Positions 44,246 through 52,153 of a stretch of 64,000 bases of DNA are shown piece by piece (positions within the stretch are counted from its first letter, which is position 1; every line of letters starts with the position of its first letter). The DNA is taken from positions 434,001 through 498,000 of the forward strand of contig CANMFP010000001.1 of the NCBI GenBank assembly GCA_947497265.1, written 5' to 3'. The notes below the pieces were generated by a model, which saw only the letters and a list, made by a program, of their open reading frames with translations, was not told the DNA's origin and did no database searches. A program made the translations under genes and the position numbers. This DNA is from an uncultured Isoptericola sp. Its GTDB lineage: Bacteria > Actinomycetota > Actinomycetes > Actinomycetales > Cellulomonadaceae.

Positions 44246-45028
44246 GTGACCACGCTCCTGCCCGACGCCCCGCACCCCGCCGGACCCGTCGTCGTCGCGC
44301 ACCGCGGCTACTGCGCCGTCGCCCCGCAGAACACCCTCGCCGCCTTCGAGGCGGCCTGGCGCGCCGGCGCCCCGGCCCTGGAGCTGGACGTCCGTCTGAC
44401 GGCGGACGGCGTCCCCGTGGTGATCCACGACCCCGTCGTCGAGCGCGTGTCCGACGGCGTCGGTGCGGTGGACGAGCTCGACGCCGCCACGGTCCGGGGT
44501 CTCGACGCCGGGTCGCGGTTCTCGCCGGTGCACGCCGGGCAGCGCATCCCGACCTTCGCCGAGGCGGTCGAGTTCCTCGCCGCTCGTCCGGGCATGGACC
44601 TGCTGTGCGAGTACAAGGGGCTGTGGACGCCCGAACAGCTCGCCCCGACGGTCGCGGCGATCGACGCGGCAGGGCTCAGCGGCCGCACGATCGTGCAGGG
44701 CTTCGACCGCCGGACCGTCGCCGCGCTGCGTCAGGCGGCGCCGCACCTCCCCCGGGGCTACCTGTGCGAGGACGCCCCGGCCGATCTGTTCGAGGCCGCG
44801 GCGGACCTCGGCGTGGTCACCGTCAACCCGGCCGTGGCCACCGTGCTCGCCGACCCCGGTCTGGTCACCACGGCGCACGGCGCCGGCCTGCGCGTCATGC
44901 CGTGGACGGCGAACGAGACCAGCGAGTGGGAGGGCCTCGTCGCCGCCGGTGTCGACGCGATCATCACCGACCGGCCCGGGGAGCTGCGCGGCTGGCTGGC
45001 CGGACGCGCGGGGACACCGCTGCGCTGA
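44246..45028 (+). CDS. glycerophosphodiester phosphodiesterase
   Basis: This 260-residue TIM-barrel enzyme hydrolyses deacylated phospholipids to glycerol 3-phosphate. Catalytic landmarks are VVAHRGYCAVAPQNTLAAF, LELDVRLTADGVPVVIHDP with the second catalytic His, and the Glu/Lys pair LLCEYKG. It has no signal peptide, so it acts in the cytoplasm. CAGGAT ends six bases before GTG 44246, indicating a leaderless message. It converges on the MscS gene with a 15-base gap. Confidence 0.93.
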   Translation: MTTLLPDAPHPAGPVVVAHRGYCAVAPQNTLAAFEAAWRAGAPALELDVRLTADGVPVVIHDPVVERVSDGVGAVDELDAATVRGLDAGSRFSPVHAGQRIPTFAEAVEFLAARPGMDLLCEYKGLWTPEQLAPTVAAIDAAGLSGRTIVQGFDRRTVAALRQAAPHLPRGYLCEDAPADLFEAAADLGVVTVNPAVATVLADPGLVTTAHGAGLRVMPWTANETSEWEGLVAAGVDAIITDRPGELRGWLAGRAGTPLR

Positions 45029-45043
45029 CGCGCACCCGGCGGG

Positions 45044-46738
45044 CTACTGCCCGTCGCCCCCGCCGCCGTCCCCGCCATCGCCATCGCCACGACCCCCGCC
45101 CTCACCCGGGCCGTCGGTGGGTCCGCCGTCGCCCGAGTCCGGGGCCAGCCGGTCACGACCACGCGACGTCGCCCGAGGGTCGCCGTCGTCGTCGATCTCG
45201 ACCTCGCCGGTCATGCGCCGCTCGGCCACGGCCTCGCGCTCGTCGATGGCCTCCTGGCCCGGTCCCTCGAAGTTCTCCCGTCGGGCCTCGGCCTCCTCGC
45301 TGCCGCTGTAGAGGCCGGCGGGCTGGGAGGGCGGCATGACCGTCGTCTCGTCCACGCCGCGCTGCGGGGCGGGCACCTCCCCGAGCAGGACGGTCGCGTC
45401 CCGGCCCGGGGCCGACGCCGGCACACCGGCGCGCTGCCGGTCCCGCACGGACGAGCGGCGGGGCCGACCGGTCCCCGTCCGCCCGGGCACCACGACCGTC
45501 TTGCCGTCACGACGGCCGACCCGCGGCGCCGACGCCGAGGCGGCGGACGCGGCGCTCGACGGCGGCTCGACGGCGACCGGCAGCGGCGTCGGCTCCTCGT
45601 CGGCCCGCTCGGGCGTGGTCTCCGCGTCCGCAGCGCCCGGCAGGGCCGGTGCTCCGCCGTCGGGCAGCGGCACCGCGTCCTCGAAGCGCCGGCGGGGCAT
45701 GGCGTACGGGGCTTCGCGCTGGAGCCACTGCACCAGGCCCTCGCGGACGTGGCAGCGCAGGTCCCACAGCGTCCCGGCGTCGGCGGCGCTGACCAGCGCC
45801 CGGGCCTGGACCACGGCGCCCGTCGCCGAGGTGACCTGCAAGACGCCCGTGCGCCGGTCCCACAGGGGGGACGCGTCGAGCAGCCGCTCGAGCTCGGCCC
45901 GCATGGCCGGCAGGGGGGCGTTGAAGTCCACGTCGATCTCGACGGTGCCGAGCAGGTCGGCGGCACGGCGCGTCCAGTTCTCGAACGGCGTGGTGGTGAA
46001 GTAGGTGCTGGGCAGGATGAGGCGCCGGTCGTCCCACGCGTGCACGACGACGTAGGTCAGCGTGATCTCCTCGATGCGGCCGAACTCTCCGTCCAGCACC
46101 ACGACGTCGTCCACGCGGATCGCGTCGGTGAAGGCGATCTGCATCCCCGCGAACGTGTTGGCGAGGCTCGACTGCGCGGCGAGACCGGCCACCACCGACA
46201 GCACACCGGCCGAGGCCAGGATGGACGCGCCCGCCGACTGCAGGCCCGGGAAGGTGAGCAGGACGGCGGCGATGGTGACGATGACGATGACGGCGACGGT
46301 GACCCGGCGCAGGATCGAGATCTGGGTCCGCACCCGGCGTGCGTGCCGGTCGCCGCTCGTGACGCCGACCCGGGCCAGGGTCCGGTCCTCCACGACGAAC
46401 GCCATCGCGCCGACGAGCCACGCCGCCGCGATGATCGTCGCGATCAGCAGCGCGTGCTGCAGCACGCCGAACCAGGCCTCGTCCTCGTGCGCCGAGAGCC
46501 GGAACGCCACCGAGACGGCGACGACCATCAGCAGCACGCGCATGGGTTGACGCAGCCGGGTGGCGAGGTCGTGCATCAGCGGCCGACGTCGCGCGAACCG
46601 GCGGATGAGCACCGCCAGCAGCGTCACGACGACGTAGGCCGCCACCAGGGCGGCAGCAGCCCAGGCCAACGTGACGGTCAGCGACACGGTGGCTTCGACC
46701 GCGTCGGAGTCGATCGGGGAGTCGCCGTCCAGGAACAT
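45044..46738 (-). CDS. MscS-family mechanosensitive channel with long acidic tail
   Basis: This 564-residue channel has four or five N-terminal helices. The pore helix region is GASILASAGVLSVVAGLAAQ, and the beta domain starts DAIRVDDVVVLDG. The MscS core ends near residue 340. The remaining 220 residues are a disordered cytoplasmic extension with TVVVPGRTGTG-type segments and an Asp/Gly-rich end. Such channels release solutes on sudden osmotic drop. TAGGCT ends six bases before ATG 46738, a leaderless pattern; that hexamer overlaps the stop codon of a gene remnant upstream. Confidence 0.88.
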   Translation of the reverse strand: MFLDGDSPIDSDAVEATVSLTVTLAWAAAALVAAYVVVTLLAVLIRRFARRRPLMHDLATRLRQPMRVLLMVVAVSVAFRLSAHEDEAWFGVLQHALLIATIIAAAWLVGAMAFVVEDRTLARVGVTSGDRHARRVRTQISILRRVTVAVIVIVTIAAVLLTFPGLQSAGASILASAGVLSVVAGLAAQSSLANTFAGMQIAFTDAIRVDDVVVLDGEFGRIEEITLTYVVVHAWDDRRLILPSTYFTTTPFENWTRRAADLLGTVEIDVDFNAPLPAMRAELERLLDASPLWDRRTGVLQVTSATGAVVQARALVSAADAGTLWDLRCHVREGLVQWLQREAPYAMPRRRFEDAVPLPDGGAPALPGAADAETTPERADEEPTPLPVAVEPPSSAASAASASAPRVGRRDGKTVVVPGRTGTGRPRRSSVRDRQRAGVPASAPGRDATVLLGEVPAPQRGVDETTVMPPSQPAGLYSGSEEAEARRENFEGPGQEAIDEREAVAERRMTGEVEIDDDGDPRATSRGRDRLAPDSGDGGPTDGPGEGGGRGDGDGGDGGGGDGQ

Positions 46739-46747
46739 GGCCTCAGC

Positions 46748-46912
46748 CTAGGTACGTGCCCCTGGGGACGCGACCAGCGCGGTGAACGCCAGGTTCACGG
46801 GGAAGAAGCCCAGCCAGATCGCCCAGTCCTGCGAGCCCTCGGCGGCACGGATCCACCCGGAACCGAGGAACCTCGGCCACCGGTTCGCGAGCGGAGGGTG
46901 CGACGGCCGGGA
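46748..46912 (-). pseudogene. C-terminal remnant of a small membrane protein
   Basis: On the minus strand a 54-codon open stretch has strongly coding third positions and reads ...RFLGSGWIRAAEGSQDW, then AIWLGFFPVNLAFTALVAS, ending at TAG 46748. An in-frame stop at 46913 and the lack of a start codon mean it is not a whole gene. I read it as the end of a decayed membrane protein. The family is unknown. Confidence 0.45.
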
Positions 46913-47109
46913 TCAGACGTCCCACGATCCGGACGTGTTCGCGCTCACACCGCCGTGCAGGAGGCAAGACGCGGCATCTGTCCGGACCTTCACCGGCACT
47001 TCTCAGATTTTTCGCCGGATCCTTGGTCGATCGTCGCGCAGCTCCCAGAGTCCGGTCACAACCGGACGTCACGATGGACGACGGCCCCGAGACCCGAGGA
47101 ACAACACCC

Positions 47110-48294
47110 TTGACCACACGTCGCTTCACCCTGCCCCGGCTGCGCCCGCGCCGCAACCCCGGCAGGCACTTCCAGCCCCGCGCACGCCGCACCAAAGACA
47201 GTGCCCGCACCTACCGCACCGGGATCGCCGCCGCGACGGCCATCCTGGCGCTCACGGCCGGCACGGCCACCGCCGTCGGCCCGCTCGCCGGCGGCCCGGT
47301 CGCCGAGACCGGCGCCTCGACCACCGCAGAGATCGCCCCGTCGGCCGACCCCACCGCAGGGTCGGAGCCCACCTCGGGCCCGACGGACGACACCGGCGAG
47401 GCGACCGAGACCACCGAGGTCACGGCGACCGACGCCCTCCAGCGCGCCGAGCTCGTCACCACCGAGTCGACGTCGGTGTCGAAGAAGCAGGAGAAGAAGA
47501 TCGCCGCGCAGGCCGAGGAGGTCGCCGAGATCCTCACGAGCCGCGGCGACGAGCCCGCGTCGCGGTCCGCCGAGCGCACCCCGCTGCCCACGCCCGCCCT
47601 GCCCGACGCAGAGGGCTCCGCCTCCCCGCAGCCCTCCGCGCAGGGCGAAGCACCGCCGTCGGGCAGGGACGCCGAGGCGGAGGCCGAGCCCGCACTCGAG
47701 GCCGAGCCCGAGGCGGACGAGGAGGCGGCGCTCACCGCTGCCACCGAAGAGCTCATGGTGCTGCTCGAGGACGCCGAGTCCACCGTCGAGGTCGAGGCCG
47801 CACCCCCGACGCCGGCGGAGATCCTGGCCAACCAGAAGGCCCGGGCCGACGACGCCGCCAAGGAGCTCGCCGAGCAGGCCGGTTCGGTCGCCGACTTCGA
47901 GAACGGGCGGATCCCGACCGACGCGATGTGCGAGCTCTCGTTCGCGTCCGGCGAGACGTTGCGCTGCGACGCGGGCGCTCAGCTCGAGCGGCTCGACAAG
48001 GCGTACAGGGCGAAGTTCGGCTCGCACCTGTCCATCACGGACTCGTACCGCTCGTACACGTCGCAGGTCTCCACGAAGGCCATGAAGGGCTATCTGGCGG
48101 CCGTCCCCGGCCACTCGAACCACGGGTGGGGCGTCGCGCTCGACCTCGGTGACGGCGTGGAGTCGTTCGGTTCCGCCCAGTACGAGTGGCTGCGCAAGCA
48201 CGGACCGGCGTTCGGCTGGGACAACCCCGGCTGGGCACGGGCGGACGGGCGCAAGCCGGAGGCCTGGCACTGGGAGTACGTGCCGATCGACTGA
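47110..48294 (+). CDS. M15-family D-alanyl-D-alanine carboxypeptidase (VanY-like), secreted
   Basis: The enzyme trims D-Ala from peptidoglycan side chains outside the cell. A basic N-terminus of about 35 residues leads to a signal or anchor helix (GIAAATAILALTAGTATAVG). A long Glu/Ala-rich linker with coiled-coil character spans about residues 50-265. The C-terminal M15 domain has DSYRSYTSQ, the zinc motif GHSNHGWGVALDLG and the last ligand in AWHWEYVP. I chose TTG 47110 because GAGGA lies nine bases upstream; ATG 47074 is an alternative, just after a small hairpin (47050-47067). The 371-base gap upstream holds only the remnant at 46748-46912 and this promoter. Confidence 0.85.
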   Translation: MTTRRFTLPRLRPRRNPGRHFQPRARRTKDSARTYRTGIAAATAILALTAGTATAVGPLAGGPVAETGASTTAEIAPSADPTAGSEPTSGPTDDTGEATETTEVTATDALQRAELVTTESTSVSKKQEKKIAAQAEEVAEILTSRGDEPASRSAERTPLPTPALPDAEGSASPQPSAQGEAPPSGRDAEAEAEPALEAEPEADEEAALTAATEELMVLLEDAESTVEVEAAPPTPAEILANQKARADDAAKELAEQAGSVADFENGRIPTDAMCELSFASGETLRCDAGAQLERLDKAYRAKFGSHLSITDSYRSYTSQVSTKAMKGYLAAVPGHSNHGWGVALDLGDGVESFGSAQYEWLRKHGPAFGWDNPGWARADGRKPEAWHWEYVPID

Positions 48295-48315
48295 GCGCCC
48301 GGCACGACGGCGCGC

Positions 48316-48669
48316 TCAGCCCCAGCCGAGCGCGTGCAGCCGGTCGTCGTCGATCCCGAAGTGGTGCGCGATCTCGTGGACCACGGTGACGGCGACCTCC
48401 TCGGCGACGTCGTCGGCGGACTCGCAGAACGCGAGCGTCGGGTTGCGGTAGATCGTGATCCGGTCCGGCAGCGAGCCCGCGGCCCAGAACTCGCCGCGCT
48501 CGGTCAGCGGGACGCCCTCGTAGAGCCCGAGCAACCCGGGGTCGTCCGCGGGGGCGTCGTCCTCCACGAGGACGACGACGTTGTCCATGAGCCTGGTCAG
48601 CTCGGCCGGTACCTGGTCCAGGCCTTCGGAGACGGCCGTCTCGAAGTCCTCGCGCGACATCTCCACCAC
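48316..48669 (-). CDS. small zincin-like metallopeptidase family protein
   Basis: This 117-residue protein has the minimal zinc protease motif VVHEIAHHFGIDDDRLHALGWG at its C-terminus. The rest is the alpha/beta fold of the actinobacterial MMP-like family (FETAVSEGLDQVP, ITIYRNPTLAF). GGGGAGG lies about seven bases before GTG 48669; ATG 48660 is the other choice. It converges on the VanY-like gene. Its substrate is unknown. Confidence 0.85.
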   Translation of the reverse strand: MVEMSREDFETAVSEGLDQVPAELTRLMDNVVVLVEDDAPADDPGLLGLYEGVPLTERGEFWAAGSLPDRITIYRNPTLAFCESADDVAEEVAVTVVHEIAHHFGIDDDRLHALGWG

Positions 48670-48748
48670 CGGGCCATCCTCCCCCACGCCGGCGGCGGCA
48701 GCCGCGACGTTCACCCACGCCCTGCTCCCCGGTATGCTGTCTCGGCCG

Positions 48749-48821
48749 GCCCCCATCGTCTAGCGGCCTAGGACCCCGCCCTTTCACGGCGGTAGCACGG
48801 GTTCGAATCCCGTTGGGGGTA
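48749..48821 (+). tRNA. tRNA-Glu (anticodon TTC)
   Basis: This is a 73-base cloverleaf with acceptor GCCCCCA/TGGGGGT; a G-T pair closes the end, as in other actinobacterial tRNA-Glu. The anticodon loop is CTTTCAC, giving TTC. CCA is not encoded. It starts a three-tRNA cluster. Confidence 0.95.
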
Positions 48822-48826
48822 CTCGA

Positions 48827-48845
48827 GTGACGTGACCCCCGTCAC
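48827..48845 (+). terminator. hairpin after tRNA-Glu
   Basis: GTGACG and CGTCAC form a six-base stem with a seven-base loop five bases after the tRNA. The 149-base gap to tRNA-Asp also has GGCTC-GAAAA-GAGCC (48928-48942) and TANNNT-like hexamers at 48893 and 48915, which may drive the next tRNA. Confidence 0.4.
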
Positions 48846-48970
48846 CTCGGATGTTCCGCTGCGGAGCATCGTTCCTGGTCAGGATTCGATTTTAGGATCA
48901 AGCCAGGCATGGGGTACGCTTTTCCTCGGCTCGAAAAGAGCCCCTTGATCGGCCGTTCACGACCGATCTT

Positions 48971-49044
48971 GGCCCTGTAGCGCAGTTGGTTAGCGCGCCG
49001 CCCTGTCACGGCGGAGGTCGCGGGTTCAAGTCCCGTCAGGGTCG
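48971..49044 (+). tRNA. tRNA-Asp (anticodon GTC)
   Basis: This is a 74-base cloverleaf with acceptor GGCCCTG/CAGGGTC and anticodon stem CCGCC/GGCGG. The loop CTGTCAC gives GTC. The T-loop TTCAAGT is standard. CCA is not encoded. Confidence 0.95.
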
Positions 49045-49100
49045 CGCATGATGCGCCCGGTTCGTCGGTCACGGCGCCCCGGGCGTTCGTGTCATGGCTT

Positions 49101-49176
49101 GGCTCTGTAGCTCAGTTGGTAGAGCGTTCGACTGAAAATCGAAAGGTCACCGGATCGACGCCGGTCGGAGCCACCA
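49101..49176 (+). tRNA. tRNA-Phe (anticodon GAA)
   Basis: This is a 76-base gene including an encoded CCA end. The acceptor GGCTCTG pairs with CGGAGCC, and the anticodon loop is CTGAAAA, giving GAA. It lies 56 bases after tRNA-Asp and is followed by a strong terminator. Confidence 0.95.
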
Positions 49177-49178
49177 CC

Positions 49179-49214
49179 ACGAAGACCCTCGGGCCGCAGC
49201 CCGGGGGTCTTCGT
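49179..49214 (+). terminator. tRNA cluster terminator
   Basis: A 16-base stem with one G-T pair (49179-49194 with 49199-49214) and a CGCA loop directly follows tRNA-Phe, then CGTTTC. This is the most classical intrinsic terminator in the window. Confidence 0.85.
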
Positions 49215-49324
49215 CGTTTCAGGGCACCGGGTGCCGACTCACCAGCGCTCTGGAATTGCCTGGACCAGTCAGGACGGGTTGAGTGGGACCACACGCACGC
49301 ACTCGTCGAGGATCGGAGCAGCCG

Positions 49325-49741
49325 ATGACGGACTGGGACGACGGGCAGACGCCCCCAGCAGACCGGCCTCCCAGCATGGGCCGGCTCGTCGAACAGCTCT
49401 CGGAGCAGGCCACCCGCCTGGTCCGGGCGGAGATCGCCCTCGCCAAGGCGGAGCTGACCGAGAAGGCCAAGCGATCCGGGATCGGCGTCGGGCTGGTGTG
49501 CGCGGCGCTCGTCATCGTGCTCTACGCGGTCGGCGTCCTCGTCTGGTCCGCGATCATCGGCCTCGCCGAGGCCTGGCCGCTATGGCTCTCGGCGCTCGTC
49601 GTCGGCGTCGCCATGCTCCTGGTGGCCGCGCTGCTCGTGCTGGTGGCCGTCCGCCAGCTCAAGCAGGCCGCCCGGCGTCCAGAGACGATCGACCGGGTCA
49701 AGGAGGACGTCAACACGCTCAAGGAGGGGATCAAGGGATGA
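49325..49741 (+). CDS. phage-holin-family (DUF1469) membrane protein
   Basis: This 138-residue protein has a polar head, an amphipathic helix (EQATRLVRAEIALAKAEL), two membrane helices (about residues 55-80 and 87-111) and a basic tail. It is the actinobacterial holin-like DUF1469 family, which is chromosomal and not tied to phage. It overlaps a DUF3618 gene by four bases (ATGA), a very common pair of unknown function, perhaps in envelope stress. Confidence 0.85.
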   Translation: MTDWDDGQTPPADRPPSMGRLVEQLSEQATRLVRAEIALAKAELTEKAKRSGIGVGLVCAALVIVLYAVGVLVWSAIIGLAEAWPLWLSALVVGVAMLLVAALLVLVAVRQLKQAARRPETIDRVKEDVNTLKEGIKG

Positions 49742-50070
49742 GCCCGGAGCGAGCAGGCCGGACGGCGGCACCCGACGACAGCACGGCCGGCATGAGCCGG
49801 GCGGAGCTCGAGGCGCAGGTGGCCCAGGCCCGTCGCCAGGTCGGCGACACCCTCGACGAGCTGACGACGCGGCTGTCTCCCTCGTACCAGGCGGCGCAGC
49901 TCGCTCACGGGACGAAGCAGGCCGCGGCCGACGCGGGCGGTCTCCTCACCGGCCACGGGCTCCCGGCGCACGATGCCCGGCGAGCCCGCAACGCCAAGCT
50001 CCTCCTCGGCGTGGCCGCCGTCGGGGCGGCGACGGTCACGATCCTCGTCGTCCGTGCGATCCGTCACTGA
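49738..50070 (+). CDS. DUF3618 protein
   Basis: This 110-residue protein has the DUF3618 signature AELEAQVAQARRQVGDTLDE followed by LTTRLSPSYQA. The basic stretch ARRARNAKLLLG precedes one C-terminal membrane helix. It likely sits in the membrane with the holin-like partner. A shared hairpin ends this gene and the convergent bldC. Confidence 0.85.
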   Translation: MSPERAGRTAAPDDSTAGMSRAELEAQVAQARRQVGDTLDELTTRLSPSYQAAQLAHGTKQAAADAGGLLTGHGLPAHDARRARNAKLLLGVAAVGAATVTILVVRAIRH

Positions 50071-50103
50071 CCGCCCCGCGGTCGTCGGCCACCCGATGGT
50101 CGT

Positions 50104-50122
50104 CGGCCCGGTCACCGGGCCG
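50104..50122. terminator. bidirectional hairpin between DUF3618 and bldC genes
   Basis: CGGCCCGG-TCA-CCGGGCCG is a perfect eight-base stem with a three-base loop between two convergent genes. Confidence 0.65.
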
Positions 50123-50127
50123 GCGGC

Positions 50128-50382
50128 TCACCTCTGCGAGTCGTCGTTCCGCGTGTCGGCCGCGGCGGCGTTCGCCGCCGCCTCGGCCTCGGCCGCCTCG
50201 GAGGCCGCCCCGAGCAGGGCCCGGACCTCGGACTCCTTGTAGCGCCGGTGCCCGCCGAGCGTGCGGATGGACGAGAGCTTGCCCGCCTTGGCCCAGCGGG
50301 TCACGGTCTTCGGATCGACACGAAAGAGGCTGGCTACCTCAGCGGGCGTCAACAGGACCTCGGAGTCACCGTGAAACGACAT
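50128..50382 (-). CDS. bldC: BldC-family MerR-like regulator
   Basis: This 84-residue protein is a single winged-helix DNA-binding domain (LLTPAEVASLFRVDPKTVTR, then WAKAGKLSSIRTLGGHRRY). BldC proteins bind DNA repeats co-operatively and control development in Streptomyces. This copy adds an Ala/Glu-rich tail after the usual ~68 residues. ATG 50382 has a near-perfect AGGAGGTG site. It is divergent from the DUF3073 gene. Confidence 0.93.
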   Translation of the reverse strand: MSFHGDSEVLLTPAEVASLFRVDPKTVTRWAKAGKLSSIRTLGGHRRYKESEVRALLGAASEAAEAEAAANAAAADTRNDDSQR

Positions 50383-50742
50383 CCCCTGCACCTCCTGGTA
50401 CGCGACCGGTTCGGGCGGCGCCCTGAAGCTCCACGGTCGTGTCGTTCCATTGTGTGCAGAAAGCGGGATTGAGGCGACTTGAACCGAGCGTGAACTTGCG
50501 GTGGTCAAGGTCCGACTCGCCCCGTCGGTCCGGAACTTCACACCCCGACGGCGTGACATGAGTCACGCTCGGAGCGCTCCACGACCTGACCAGGCGCGGG
50601 TCAGCCGGTTGGCGACGTCGTGCCGAGTGGAGGGAATGCCGTTCCAGCATGTACCGTTGGAACCTGAACAGACGAAATCTTCTCTCGGGGCCGCACGTCT
50701 GCGACGTTGCCGCCCCGCTCTTACGTTGAGGGGGTCGGAGCC
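50383..50742. promoter_or_regulatory. divergent promoter region, bldC / DUF3073
   Basis: This 360-base gap has no gene that I can support. It is less GC-rich than its surroundings and contains GTTCCA-N11-TGGAAC (50641-50663), a perfect six-base inverted repeat about 80 bases before the DUF3073 start. CTTACG at 50711-50716 resembles a -10 for DUF3073. Confidence 0.4.
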
Positions 50743-50946
50743 ATGGGCCGGGGCCGTCAGAAGGCTAAGCACACGAAGGTCGCTCGCGAGCTGAAGTACT
50801 ACAGCCCCGAGACGAACTACCACGCGCTGGAGCAAGAGCTCAAGGCCGACCAGTCGACCGACGTCGTCACCGAGGACCGCTGGAACGACAGCGCGGACTC
50901 GGCGTACGACAACAGCTACGCGTCGTGGGACGACGACCGCCGCTGA
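50743..50946 (+). CDS. DUF3073 protein
   Basis: This 67-residue protein is highly conserved in actinobacteria. It has the signature MGRGRQKAKHTKVARELKYY and an acidic tail ending SWDDDRR. The basic head suggests nucleic-acid or ribosome contact, but no function is known. It converges on purM, as Rv0810c does in M. tuberculosis. The start has GGAG upstream. Confidence 0.92.
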   Translation: MGRGRQKAKHTKVARELKYYSPETNYHALEQELKADQSTDVVTEDRWNDSADSAYDNSYASWDDDRR

Positions 50947-50977
50947 GTCGCAGCTCCACCACCAGCTCGGTCTCGAC

Positions 50978-51007
50978 AGGGTCGGACGGCACCAGCCGTC
51001 CGACCCT
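50978..51007. terminator. bidirectional terminator between DUF3073 gene and purM
   Basis: A perfect 13-base stem (50978-50990 with 50995-51007) with loop ACCA sits between the convergent genes; TTCGT follows on the plus strand. Confidence 0.8.
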
Positions 51008-51018
51008 TCGTGCGTCCG

Positions 51019-52122
51019 TCAGCGGTAGTCGCCGACGAGCCGGACCGCCCCCGCGTGCACGCCCTTGGTCCCCACCACGAGGTCCTCGACCGGAGCCGCC
51101 GGGTCGAGCTCGGCGACCGTGCCCATCATCCAGGCGTCCACGCCGAGGGTGCGCAGCCGGTCGAGAGCCGCGTCGACGCCGTCGGCCCCCACCACGGCGA
51201 CCATGCCCACGCCGAGGTTCAGCGTGTTCTCCAGGTCCTGACGAGGTACTCCGCCGAGCTCCCGCACCGTCCGGAAGACGGCCGGCACCTCCCAGGACGC
51301 CCGGTCCACCGTCGCCACGACACCCTGCGGGAGCACGCGCGCGAGGTTCGCCGCGAGCCCTCCCCCGGTGACGTGCGTGAAGGCGTGCACCTGCGCCGCA
51401 TCGTCCCGGGCCAGCGCCAGGCAGTCGCTCGCGTACACGCGGGTCGGCTCGAGCAGCTCCTCGCCCAGCGTCCGCCCGAACTCCTCGACGTGCCGGTCGA
51501 GCTCCCAACCGGCGTGCTTGATGACGGCCCGCACGAGCGAGTAGCCGTTCGAGTGGATGCCGCTGGAGGCCATGCCGAGCAGGACGTCCCCGGCACGGAC
51601 CCGCTCCGGGCCGAGCACGGCGTCCGCCTCGACGATCCCGGTGGCCGCCCCCGCGACGTCGTACTCGTCGGGGGCGAGGAGCCCGGGGTGCTCTGCCGTC
51701 TCGCCGCCCACCAGCGCGGTCCCGGCGACCTCGCACGCCTGGGCGATACCGCGCACGATGTCGGCCACCCGCTCGGGCACGACCTTGCCCGTGGCGATGT
51801 AGTCCGTCATGAACAGCGGCTCCGCGCCGACCACCACGATGTCGTCGACGACCATGCCGACCAGGTCGAACCCGATGGTGTCGTGCTTGTCGAGCGCCTG
51901 CGCGATCGCCACCTTGGTGCCGACGCCGTCCGTCGAGGTGGCGAGCAGCGGCTTGCGGTACTGCTGGAACGCCGAGAGGTCGTAGAGCCCGGCGAACCCG
52001 CCCACGCCCCCGAGGACGGCGGTGCCCTGCGTGCGGCGGACGGCGTCCTTCATCAGCTCGACGGCCTTGTCCCCGGCCTCGGTGTCGACGCCGGCGGCGG
52101 CGTAGGTCAGTCCATCAGTCAC
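51019..52122 (-). CDS. purM: phosphoribosylformylglycinamidine cyclo-ligase (AIR synthetase)
   Basis: This 367-residue enzyme does the fifth step of purine synthesis, closing the imidazole ring with ATP. Landmarks are the N-terminal TYAAAGVDTEAGDKAVELM, LLATSTDGVGTKVAIA, VVVVGAEPLFMTDYIATGKV, LVGGETAEHPGL and the C-terminal VTGGGLAANLARVLP. The start is GTG 52122. It lies 31 bases downstream of purF and is surely co-transcribed. Confidence 0.95.
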   Translation of the reverse strand: MTDGLTYAAAGVDTEAGDKAVELMKDAVRRTQGTAVLGGVGGFAGLYDLSAFQQYRKPLLATSTDGVGTKVAIAQALDKHDTIGFDLVGMVVDDIVVVGAEPLFMTDYIATGKVVPERVADIVRGIAQACEVAGTALVGGETAEHPGLLAPDEYDVAGAATGIVEADAVLGPERVRAGDVLLGMASSGIHSNGYSLVRAVIKHAGWELDRHVEEFGRTLGEELLEPTRVYASDCLALARDDAAQVHAFTHVTGGGLAANLARVLPQGVVATVDRASWEVPAVFRTVRELGGVPRQDLENTLNLGVGMVAVVGADGVDAALDRLRTLGVDAWMMGTVAELDPAAPVEDLVVGTKGVHAGAVRLVGDYR

Positions 52123-52153
52123 GGCGTCAGGCTCCTGGGTGTTGCGGGGTGGG

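Noticed and set aside
49325-50070. Prophage holin region next to tRNA genes
   Set aside because: The holin-like DUF1469 and DUF3618 pair is a common chromosomal actinobacterial unit, and no integrase, attachment repeat or other phage gene is present around the tRNAs.
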